Positions 41,238-47,868 of a stretch of 52,466 nt of DNA are shown piece after piece. The first letter of the stretch is position 1. Each line of letters begins with the position of its first letter. The stretch is from contig JAFXEW010000075.1 in NCBI GenBank assembly GCA_017513625.1, forward strand, positions 1 to 52,466, in the 5' to 3' direction. The DNA is from Lachnospiraceae bacterium. GTDB taxonomy: Bacteria; Bacillota; Clostridia; Lachnospirales; Lachnospiraceae. Position numbers and translations under genes: made by a program. The notes below the pieces were generated by a model, which was given only the letters and a program-made list of their open reading frames with translations, did not search any database and was not told the origin of the DNA.

Positions 41238-43019
41238 CTAGGAATATCCTTTTATCATCTCCTCTATTTGGGCCTTATCCAACAGTGTACACTGTTTGTC
41301 GTGGATGGAGTAGACCCGCTTGCACAGATGCAGTACGGAAGGTCTGTGGGTGGTTACGATGGTAGTGCGGGGATAGTGGTCCGCCATAATATTTTGTAAC
41401 ACCTGATGTTCCGTATGCATGTCCAGAGCCGAAGTGGCCTCGTCTAAAAGCAGGATGGGAGACTGTCGCAACACTGCCCTGGCAATGGATAAACGCTGTG
41501 CCTGGCCTTCTGAAAAGCCGCCGCCTCTTTCCTTTATTTCGCTGTGAATGCCTTCGGGAAGTCTGCTGACAAAGTCCCAGGCACAGGCAATCTTCAGTGC
41601 ATCAATGATTTCTTCGTCGGATGCGTCTTCTTTTACATTACGCATATTGTCTGCAATGGTGCCGGAAAACATGGTATTACCTTGTGGCACGTAGGCAAAC
41701 AACTGTCTGGCAGATGCATTCAGTTCCAGTTTCGGAGCATCGGACTCGGGCGTGCCGGCGCCTGCACAAATATATCCGATACCGGACTGGGGACGTATAA
41801 TAGAGAGGAATACACGGAGCATGGTGGTTTTGCCTTCGCCGGAAGGCCCCACCAGGGCAATCACTTCATGGGGATGTGCATCCAGACTTACATTTTCAAA
41901 TACTTCGGTGCCGTTGGCATAAGCATAGGATACGTTACGGACACTGATGCCCACACCTTCCTCCTTATGTTCTGCAAAGAAAGCCGCAACTTCTTCTTTG
42001 TGGCTGTAATCTTCCTTGGGTAAATCCAGTACACCCATAAGTCTCTTGGCACTATTGGCCAGATTGATGGTGGAAGGGATAAAGCTGATCATATTGTCCA
42101 CAGTACCGCTTAAGGAGGCGGACAGAGCCAGAAACATGGTCATGGTACCGTAGGTAATATCTCCCTTCCATACTTTATAGATACCCCAACCATGAGCGGA
42201 GTAGCTTACAACCAGGGAAACGATGGTCAGGATGAAGGAATTGATTACGGCTACTCTTTGATATTTCAGACGGGCCTGAGTATATTCTTTTTGAAGCTCC
42301 CGCAGACGTCTGGAATATAGAGGGAGCAGGTCAAATGCCTTTACGGCCTGTATATTGGAAAATGTCTCGTTATTAAAAGAAGACATTTTGGAGCCGATAT
42401 TCATGGAGCTTAAATTGCTCTGCTGCAATTTTTTCAGTGATGTTCTGGATGCATAGACACTGACAGGGATGCTTGCCAGCGCAAATACTGCGAAGGACGC
42501 ATCATAATGCAAGACCATAAACAGGGAGGAAGCAAAACGGAACAGATAGTTGATAAAGGAAGGAATAATATTGAGGATGCCCGAAGATATTACGCTGGCA
42601 TCTCCGTTCCATCGCATCATCAGGTCGCCGGAGTGATATCGGGTCAGTGCTTCCCATTCCGTAGCCAGTATTTCGTCAAACATCTGGGACTTTATTTCAT
42701 TATCTATTTTGATACTGATTTTGTTCGAAACATAACCGGATAACTGGGTGATACAACTGGTGCCCAGTGTAATGCCAATCATTGCCGCAAAGGTTGCCAG
42801 CAGCTTGCCGGTCTGCTGACCTGTGATGATGTCCACCAAATCCCTGGATACCAGACTGCTGATAAGGGAGGTAACGGTGCCGGACATGCCAAGGAGGGTA
42901 AAAATACCGATAAAGACCACATGCTTCCGGGCAAAACCGTATATCCAGCCCAGCTGCCCCAGGAGCTCTTTAAGACGTCCGTTTTTAATTTGGCGGATGT
43001 AGTGTCTGACACGTGACAT
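41238..43019 (-). CDS. ABC exporter (membrane and ATPase domains fused)
   Basis: This 593-residue protein fuses a six-helix exporter domain (about residues 30-330) with an ATPase domain: Walker A GPSGEGKTT at 391-399, signature FSEGQ at 502-506 in place of LSGGQ, Walker B LLLDE ending at 527, and switch His558. It lacks a C39 peptidase domain, so it would not cut leaders itself. It lies after the 163-residue gene on the same strand, separated by a terminator-like hairpin. It probably exports the product of the locus (inference). AGGAGA lies before the ATG. Confidence 0.9.
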   Translation of the reverse strand: MSRVRHYIRQIKNGRLKELLGQLGWIYGFARKHVVFIGIFTLLGMSGTVTSLISSLVSRDLVDIITGQQTGKLLATFAAMIGITLGTSCITQLSGYVSNKISIKIDNEIKSQMFDEILATEWEALTRYHSGDLMMRWNGDASVISSGILNIIPSFINYLFRFASSLFMVLHYDASFAVFALASIPVSVYASRTSLKKLQQSNLSSMNIGSKMSSFNNETFSNIQAVKAFDLLPLYSRRLRELQKEYTQARLKYQRVAVINSFILTIVSLVVSYSAHGWGIYKVWKGDITYGTMTMFLALSASLSGTVDNMISFIPSTINLANSAKRLMGVLDLPKEDYSHKEEVAAFFAEHKEEGVGISVRNVSYAYANGTEVFENVSLDAHPHEVIALVGPSGEGKTTMLRVFLSIIRPQSGIGYICAGAGTPESDAPKLELNASARQLFAYVPQGNTMFSGTIADNMRNVKEDASDEEIIDALKIACAWDFVSRLPEGIHSEIKERGGGFSEGQAQRLSIARAVLRQSPILLLDEATSALDMHTEHQVLQNIMADHYPRTTIVTTHRPSVLHLCKRVYSIHDKQCTLLDKAQIEEMIKGYS

Positions 43020-43033
43020 TTGTAAAATCTCCT

Positions 43034-43063
43034 AAAAAAATGCACCACTTCGCAGTGGTGCAT
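43034..43063 (-). terminator. Terminator/attenuator between the 163-residue gene and the ABC exporter
   Basis: TGCACCACT (43041-43049) and AGTGGTGCA (43054-43062) form a perfect 9-bp stem with a 4-base loop. On the minus strand it is followed by TTTTTTT and then, at once, by the AGGAGA ribosome site of the exporter. This would give much more message for the 163-residue gene than for the exporter. Confidence 0.8.
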
Positions 43064-43084
43064 AATTGTTAACAAGTATCAGGA

Positions 43085-43576
43085 TTAGCCGAAACGATAG
43101 CTTGCTACGCGAACAAAGTAGCTGGAAGCATTGTGGGTTCCGATAGCACCCAGTAAAGGCTGGCCTGCTTCATTTTCCAAATGCAGCTGATCGTAATCCA
43201 CAACGATTTCAAAATTGAAACCGATGGTTTCGTTCGGGTTTCCGTTGTTCATGGCAGTAATGGTAAAGCTCCTGTCTGAAAGGTTGGTAACAGGATAACC
43301 GCTGGCATTCTTAACTTCCTTAATAGGGAAGTTGGTTGTGAAATTCATAACCAGAGGTGTTGCACCACCTTGATGAATTCCGAAATGTGTAGCGGAAATA
43401 TGACATACGGAATGATGTCCCGTATTGTGACCTGTCCACATACATCTCCAGTTATCCCAATAATCATCAGGCTGGTTAGGATTATCGGAAGGGGGATTCA
43501 CTCCGCTGGCCATATATATACCTTCTGCCAAATCTTCTATAGCACCTACTTCAATTGTATTTGTAAAGAAATCCAT
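43085..43576 (-). CDS. Unrecognised 163-residue protein with leader-like N-terminus
   Basis: I do not recognise this family. The N-terminus TNTIEVGAIEDLAEGIYMAS (residues 5-24) ends in ASG and resembles a leader. An acidic Pro/Asn-rich part follows, then a His-rich stretch with Cys45 and Cys58 (RCMWTGHNTGHHSVCH). The last 90 residues look like a beta-sandwich (VMNFTTNFPIKEV, SFTITAMNNG, GFNFEIVVDYDQ). There is no classical signal peptide. GGAGGAG before the ATG is strong, and it has its own promoter with an inverted repeat in the spacer. The kinase-like gene lies upstream and the ABC exporter downstream. It might be a RiPP-like precursor or an exported structural protein. Confidence 0.6.
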   Translation of the reverse strand: MDFFTNTIEVGAIEDLAEGIYMASGVNPPSDNPNQPDDYWDNWRCMWTGHNTGHHSVCHISATHFGIHQGGATPLVMNFTTNFPIKEVKNASGYPVTNLSDRSFTITAMNNGNPNETIGFNFEIVVDYDQLHLENEAGQPLLGAIGTHNASSYFVRVASYRFG

Positions 43577-43620
43577 GATAACTCCTCCTCTAAATGGAAA
43601 AAACAGTCATTCGTATATAG

Positions 43621-43649
43621 AGTGTAGTACTAATTTACTACCGAGTCAA
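43621..43649 (-). promoter_or_regulatory. Promoter of the 163-residue gene with embedded inverted repeat
   Basis: On the minus strand TTGACT (43649-43644), a 17-base spacer and TACACT (43626-43621). GTAGTA-N6-TACTAC (43641-43624) fills the spacer and half of the -10. A related repeat lies in the promoter of the 77-residue peptide. Confidence 0.75.
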
Positions 43650-43676
43650 GGGATTCCCGTGATTCTAACAAAATTG

Positions 43677-44852
43677 TTATTTAATAGAGCAAAACTGATC
43701 AATTTCTTGCTTTATCAGGGTGGCAGCTTCGGCATCCGGTCTGCAATCCAGTCTGCAAATAAGTACTTTTTCGTATATTTCATCCAGCATATTCAGAATA
43801 GAATCCTGTAAATCGCATGTCCATGCCGGTGAGGGGGATCTGTGCAGAAGCAGGAGCTGTTTGCTGTCATTACTTAAAGAATGGACTTTGTTTTCGGCTG
43901 CCTGCCTTAAAAAAATAATGCCGCCCAGAGGATAAGTATCAGTATTGTAAATGCCGGAAGTGCCGCACCAGGGGATTCCGTGTACCACAGGACCGTCAGG
44001 TCCCGGGGCAATCAGATTCAGATCGCCGTTAATAACCGCTGCATCATACAATTCCTGCCAGAGCCTTGCATGTGTGGATTTGCCTGTTCCGGAAGGGCCG
44101 GAAAAAAGCCATAACCTGTCATTGTATAAAATGGAGACAGAGTGCAGGGCTGTCATATGGTGAAGCTGTGCATAGTACAAAAAGAGCATGCGCAATGTAA
44201 AACTCATTTCTTCCGTTGTTACGGGAAGTTTTCCGGGAGCATAGTAAATAAATGCGCGGTTGCCGTCTTTTTGAATATGTGCTTCTGTAACCTGATGAAA
44301 GGAAGGGAAAAAGAGTATATAGCGTCCACCTGTATCCGTCACACATAATTCCCGGTTACGAAGGAGCAGTGTTCCGTTTTCTGTGTATGAGGGAGTGCCG
44401 GAGCATATCACTATTTCCAATGCAGAGTCCGTTACGGGTTTGTTTGCAGATAATTCTGACGCGCAGGCAAAATCAAGCAATTCCCGGGGGAGTATGTCTG
44501 TCGGCCCCCAGATACGGAGATAAAGGCCGGCAATAGAGAAAACAACCGGCTCATTTTCTAATCTGGGAACAGAATATTCCGGTAATAAAATGCCGTATCT
44601 GTACAGGGAATCAGTAAAGCTGCGGACCACTTCTTCCAGCTTGGTATATTGGTTTGGAGAAATGTTGTAATGATGTGCAGCTATTTGGGTCAGGTCATGC
44701 ACATCGGCTGCCTTCTCCATATGTTCCCACAAAAATACGCTTGTATCGTCCAAACGGTAATCGTGACAAAAGTCTGCATTGGCCTGGCCGAAGCAGATCA
44801 GATAGGGGACATTTGATAAATATTTTAAACGGTAATAAGGATTGATTCTCAT
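43677..44852 (-). CDS. PqqD/RRE-like domain fused to an HPr-kinase-like P-loop domain
   Basis: This 391-residue protein begins with a PqqD-like region (about residues 1-95, with LDDTSVFLWEHMEKAADVHD as the usual helix-turn), of the kind that binds leader peptides (RRE). From about residue 225 it has a HprK-like kinase domain: Walker A GPSGTGKST at 252-260, the acid-bearing NGDLNLI at 275-281 and PWCGTSG at 294-300. Homologous kinases in paeninodin-type lasso clusters phosphorylate the precursor. No lasso cyclase or protease gene is here. The target is likely one of the neighbouring small proteins (inference). It has its own strong promoter. Confidence 0.8.
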   Translation of the reverse strand: MRINPYYRLKYLSNVPYLICFGQANADFCHDYRLDDTSVFLWEHMEKAADVHDLTQIAAHHYNISPNQYTKLEEVVRSFTDSLYRYGILLPEYSVPRLENEPVVFSIAGLYLRIWGPTDILPRELLDFACASELSANKPVTDSALEIVICSGTPSYTENGTLLLRNRELCVTDTGGRYILFFPSFHQVTEAHIQKDGNRAFIYYAPGKLPVTTEEMSFTLRMLFLYYAQLHHMTALHSVSILYNDRLWLFSGPSGTGKSTHARLWQELYDAAVINGDLNLIAPGPDGPVVHGIPWCGTSGIYNTDTYPLGGIIFLRQAAENKVHSLSNDSKQLLLLHRSPSPAWTCDLQDSILNMLDEIYEKVLICRLDCRPDAEAATLIKQEIDQFCSIK

Positions 44853-44906
44853 GGGTAATCCTCCGGTTGTTCTGCCGTGTAAAACGCAGAAACATTCTAT
44901 GTGATA

Positions 44907-44935
44907 ATTATACTTTTTTTGAGGAAAGCTGGCAA
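44907..44935 (-). promoter_or_regulatory. Promoter of the kinase-like gene
   Basis: On the minus strand TTGCCA (44935-44930), a 17-base spacer and TATAAT (44912-44907). It lacks the inverted repeat seen at the two precursor-like genes. Confidence 0.75.
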
Positions 44936-44965
44936 TATTCTTTCATATGGAAAGTTTATTTTCTG

Positions 44966-44994
44966 TGGACTTGGAATAGATAGGAAGATATAAT
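44966..44994 (+). promoter_or_regulatory. Promoter of the WYL regulator
   Basis: TGGACT (44966-44971), a 17-base spacer and TATAAT (44989-44994). Confidence 0.55.
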
Positions 44995-45039
44995 ATTTAA
45001 TAGGGGAATATGCCCGGAAACCATGTACGGAGGATAATT

Positions 45040-46017
45040 ATGGCAAAAGGAAGCAATCAGAAATTAAAACTGGTATATCTTATCAGAATTCTCTTTGAAA
45101 AAACAGATGAGTCCCACAAAATGACCATGCAGGATATTCTGGAATCCCTGGCTGCATATGATGTGACGGCAGAGCGTAAGAGTATTTATGCGGACATGGA
45201 AGCTTTGCGGGAACTGGGAATTGATGTCATCGGAGAGCAACAGGGCAAAACGTTTTATTATTATGTGGCATCCAGGCAGTTTGAATTGGCGGAATTGAAG
45301 TTTTTGGTAGATGCCATCCAGTCTTCCAAATTTATTACCGCCAAAAAGTCCAAGGAACTGATTAAAAAGCTGGAGAGTCTTACCAGCAGACATGAGGCCG
45401 TGCAATTGCAGCGTCAAGTGTATGTATCAGGCAGAGTTAAGAATATGAATGAAAGTATTTATTATAATGTGGATGCCATACACAATGCCATAGCGTCTAA
45501 CCGTCAAATCAGGTTCCGTTATTTTGCGTGGAATGTAAATAAGGAAATGGAGCTGCGTAAGGGCGGGGCTTTTTACGAAGTCAGTCCCTGGGCTTTGACC
45601 TGGAGTGATGAGAATTATTATATGATTGCATTTGATGAGGCAGCCGGCCAGATGAAGCATTACCGTGTGGACAAAATGCTGCAGATAGATAGCGTGGACC
45701 GGGCAAGGGAAGGTCGGGCTTTGTTTGAAAAAACAGATATGGCACAGTATGAAGGAAAAAGGTTCGGAATGTTCGGCGGAGAGGAGCAGTATGTGAAGCT
45801 CTTGTGTGAGAATAGTATGGCCAATGTAATCATAGACAGATTCGGAAAGGATATTATGATGGTTCCGGCAGATGCAAATCACTTCCGCATTAATGTGAAC
45901 GTGGCGGTCAGCGAGCCCTTTTTCGGATGGGTGTTTGCAATGGCAGGCAAGGTGCGGATAGAAGGACCGGATACGGTGGCAGAGAGAATGCGTGAGATGG
46001 CTGCATATTTTATATAG
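45040..46017 (+). CDS. WYL-domain transcriptional regulator
   Basis: This protein of about 325 residues has an N-terminal winged helix (KLVYLIRILFEKTDESHKMT, AERKSIYADMEALRELGIDV) and a WYL domain (RQIRFRYFAWNVNKEMELRK, VSPWALTWSDENYYMIAFDE). WYL proteins often act as ligand-responsive regulators and are frequent beside defence or peptide loci, but they are also common housekeeping regulators in Clostridia. The start is ATG 45040, six bases after GGAGG. It sits between the two precursor-like genes and is a candidate for binding their shared repeat; this is only positional. Confidence 0.85.
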   Translation: MAKGSNQKLKLVYLIRILFEKTDESHKMTMQDILESLAAYDVTAERKSIYADMEALRELGIDVIGEQQGKTFYYYVASRQFELAELKFLVDAIQSSKFITAKKSKELIKKLESLTSRHEAVQLQRQVYVSGRVKNMNESIYYNVDAIHNAIASNRQIRFRYFAWNVNKEMELRKGGAFYEVSPWALTWSDENYYMIAFDEAAGQMKHYRVDKMLQIDSVDRAREGRALFEKTDMAQYEGKRFGMFGGEEQYVKLLCENSMANVIIDRFGKDIMMVPADANHFRINVNVAVSEPFFGWVFAMAGKVRIEGPDTVAERMREMAAYFI

Positions 46018-46066
46018 GCGACAGGAATGTGAGAATTCTCGGTCTCACTTAATTACATACAGCAAA

Positions 46067-46098
46067 AAACACCCTTCCGTTTGGAAGGGTGTTTGCTT
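46067..46098. terminator. Bidirectional terminator between WYL gene and peptide gene
   Basis: AAACACCCTTCC (46067-46078) and GGAAGGGTGTTT (46083-46094) form a perfect 12-bp stem with GTTT loop and A/T-rich flanks. Confidence 0.9.
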
Positions 46099-46118
46099 AT
46101 CTGTACAAAACTAATTAA

Positions 46119-46352
46119 TTAGGACATGATGTCAGTATCACCATCACCGCTGTTACCGGAACCGGTGTTGTTGCTGAAGTTGGGATTGTAAACGCAGTTT
46201 CTGCAAATACCATTTCCGTTGCCCTGTGCATTGCACTCTAATGTAGGATCATAAACGCAAGGTTTGCCGTGAGTGTTACCGTTCTGATGATTGTTACCTG
46301 CGGTTTCTGTAATATCAAGTGATACGAAATCAGGACTGTTCCATCTTTTCAT
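46119..46352 (-). CDS. Cys/Asn-rich 77-residue peptide, RiPP-precursor-like
   Basis: This peptide starts MKRWNSPDFVSLDITETAG, which resembles leaders of paeninodin-type and related precursors (KxWxxPxxxxLDIxxTAxG). The following part is very rich in Asn and Gly with four Cys (32, 40, 50, 53) in CVYDP, ECNA and CRNCVYNP, and ends with acidic DGDTDIMS. A lasso ring is unlikely because no Asp or Glu lies 7 to 9 residues after the Gly. AGGAGA precedes ATG 46352. It has its own promoter and terminator and is not near a radical SAM or cyclase gene in this window. It may be the substrate of the kinase-like protein (inference). Confidence 0.7.
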   Translation of the reverse strand: MKRWNSPDFVSLDITETAGNNHQNGNTHGKPCVYDPTLECNAQGNGNGICRNCVYNPNFSNNTGSGNSGDGDTDIMS

Positions 46353-46394
46353 AATTGCTCTCTCCTTTTGTATGTAAAATACAGTTACACGTGC

Positions 46395-46423
46395 ATAGTA
46401 CCATGGAACTACGGATATGTAAA
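46395..46423 (-). promoter_or_regulatory. Promoter of the 77-residue peptide with embedded inverted repeat
   Basis: On the minus strand TTTACA (46423-46418), a 17-base spacer and TACTAT (46400-46395). GTAGTT-N6-TACTAT (46412-46395) fills the spacer and -10. It matches the repeat at 43624-43641 at 12 of 18 positions, mostly in the two half sites. Confidence 0.7.
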
Positions 46424-46481
46424 GTAAATATAACAAAAAAGTTAGATTTTTCTGAGAAATATTAATTTATATAAAAAGAAC

Positions 46482-46510
46482 TTGACATATTATTAAAATG
46501 ATAATATGAT
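46482..46510 (+). promoter_or_regulatory. Sigma-A promoter of the NAD salvage operon
   Basis: TTGACA (46482-46487), a 17-base spacer and TATGAT (46505-46510). The first palindrome fills the spacer. Confidence 0.9.
46486..46508. promoter_or_regulatory. Operator-like palindrome 1 in the promoter core
   Basis: This 23-base palindrome is centred at 46497 with core TTATTA-AAA-TGATAA and one mismatch. It covers the whole spacer between -35 and -10, so binding there would block RNA polymerase. Confidence 0.75.
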
Positions 46511-46525
46511 AATTACAACAATAGA

Positions 46526-46544
46526 TATTATCAAAATGATAATA
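46526..46544. promoter_or_regulatory. Operator-like palindrome 2 in the leader
   Basis: TATTATCA-AAA-TGATAATA is a perfect 19-base palindrome centred at 46535, 38 bases from the first. The core TTATCA-AAA-TGATAA differs from site 1 at one base. It lies between the transcription start and the ribosome site. Likely ligand: the NrtR-like regulator encoded last in the operon. Confidence 0.75.
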
Positions 46545-46563
46545 ACAAAAGGAGGAAGGTATT

Positions 46564-47064
46564 ATGAAGAAAACATTAATCGTAGTTGATATGCAGAAGG
46601 ATTTTATTGATGGTGCATTGGGAACCGGGGAAGCAGTGGCAATTGTGGAAAAAGTGAAGGAGAAAATTGCCCTATATCAGGCGCACGGAGATGAGATCAT
46701 TTTTACCAGGGATACCCATCAGCCGGATTACCTTGGCACCAATGAAGGAAAATATCTGCCGGTAGAGCACTGTATAGAGGAGACCGAAGGATGGCAGATT
46801 TATGAAGGACTGGAAGTGGATGGAGCAATTTACATCAATAAACCCAACTTCGGTTACACCGGATGGGCTGAGTTTGATTTTGAGGAAGTAGAATTGGTAG
46901 GTTTGTGTACTGATATCTGTGTGGTGTCCAATGCATTGATATTAAAGGCACTTTTTCCGGAAATTAAAATTACGGTAGATGCAGACTGTTGCGCCGGTGT
47001 GACACCTGAAAGTCATGAGGCAGCCCTGCTTACCATGAAAATGTGTCAGGTTGAAGTGATTTAG
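46564..47064 (+). CDS. Nicotinamidase-like isochorismatase-family hydrolase
   Basis: This 166-residue protein has the Asp-Lys-Cys triad of the isochorismatase/nicotinamidase fold: Asp9 in VVDMQKDF, Lys93 in NKPNFGYTG and Cys119 in CTDICV. In this operon it most likely deamidates nicotinamide to nicotinic acid. It is short compared with the 180-210 residues usual for PncA. AGGAGG lies before the ATG. First gene of the operon after the double palindrome. Confidence 0.85.
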   Translation: MKKTLIVVDMQKDFIDGALGTGEAVAIVEKVKEKIALYQAHGDEIIFTRDTHQPDYLGTNEGKYLPVEHCIEETEGWQIYEGLEVDGAIYINKPNFGYTGWAEFDFEEVELVGLCTDICVVSNALILKALFPEIKITVDADCCAGVTPESHEAALLTMKMCQVEVI

Positions 47065-47076
47065 GAGGAATCCTTT

Positions 47077-47868
47077 ATGATTAAACTTAATGGGAAGATT
47101 GTTAATATAGAGCATTTTCCGGACGGTACCCTGCTTTTAAAGGAAAGGGCGCCGGAAGGAGGCAAAGCAGTAGTCAGCTGGTATTTTGAAAGAAACGAAG
47201 AATTGCTTGCCTTATATTTCCTGGTGGGACATTTGAGGGAAAAGGGAGTAAAGGATATGGAATTAAAGCTTCCCTACATCCCCAACGCACGTCAGGATAG
47301 AGTGAAAACACCTGAGGATGTGTTTACACTGAAATATTTTGCGAATATTATCAATAGCCTGGGTTTTAATAAGGTGACGGTGCTGGATCCTCACTCCCAT
47401 GTGAGCGAAGCATTGATAAACCGTATTGAAGTACAAAGTCCCAAGGAATATGTGGAACATGCCCTTGAAAAAATCGGTGACGGAAAAGTAATGCTGTTCT
47501 TTCCGGATGAGGGGGCAATGAAGCGTTATGCGAATCTGTTTAAGTTGCCCTATGCCTTTGGTCTGAAAAAGAGAGACTGGAGCACCGGTGTGATTCAGGG
47601 ACTTGAGGTGACCGGGCAGACAGAGTATATTCCCGGAAGTACCGTGCTGATAGTGGATGATATCTGCAGCCGGGGAGGTACTTTTTACTACGGTGCCAAA
47701 GCATTGAAGGAGCTTGGGGCAGAAAAAGTTTATCTGTACATATCACATTGTGAAAACAGTATCCATGAAGGAGAATTATTAAAAACAGACTGGGTGGAGA
47801 AGATTTTTACCACGGACAGTATTTTGACAAAAAAGCATGAAAAGGTGGAGGTGTTTGCGTATGAATAG
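47077..47868 (+). CDS. Ribose-phosphate pyrophosphokinase-like protein (NAD operon type)
   Basis: This 263-residue protein is a divergent PRPP synthetase. ARQDRVKTPEDVFTLKYFA resembles the ATP-flexible-loop and regulatory region, TVLDPHSHVSEA the metal-binding His region, and VLIVDDICSRGG (190-201) is the PRPP-binding motif. It is shorter than housekeeping Prs (about 315). Such proteins occur with NAMPT-type transferases in phage and bacterial NAD salvage units, where they would supply PRPP. It overlaps the next gene by 8 bases. Confidence 0.85.
   Translation: MIKLNGKIVNIEHFPDGTLLLKERAPEGGKAVVSWYFERNEELLALYFLVGHLREKGVKDMELKLPYIPNARQDRVKTPEDVFTLKYFANIINSLGFNKVTVLDPHSHVSEALINRIEVQSPKEYVEHALEKIGDGKVMLFFPDEGAMKRYANLFKLPYAFGLKKRDWSTGVIQGLEVTGQTEYIPGSTVLIVDDICSRGGTFYYGAKALKELGAEKVYLYISHCENSIHEGELLKTDWVEKIFTTDSILTKKHEKVEVFAYE

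Noticed and set aside
46119-46352. 77-residue peptide as a lasso peptide precursor
   Set aside because: The leader resembles paeninodin type, but no Asp or Glu lies 7-9 residues after the candidate Gly, the core is Cys-rich, and no lasso cyclase or protease gene is in the window.
46511-46563. NAD-sensing riboswitch before the salvage operon
   Set aside because: The leader is only about 45 bases and is mostly the second palindrome and ribosome site; too short for known NAD riboswitches.
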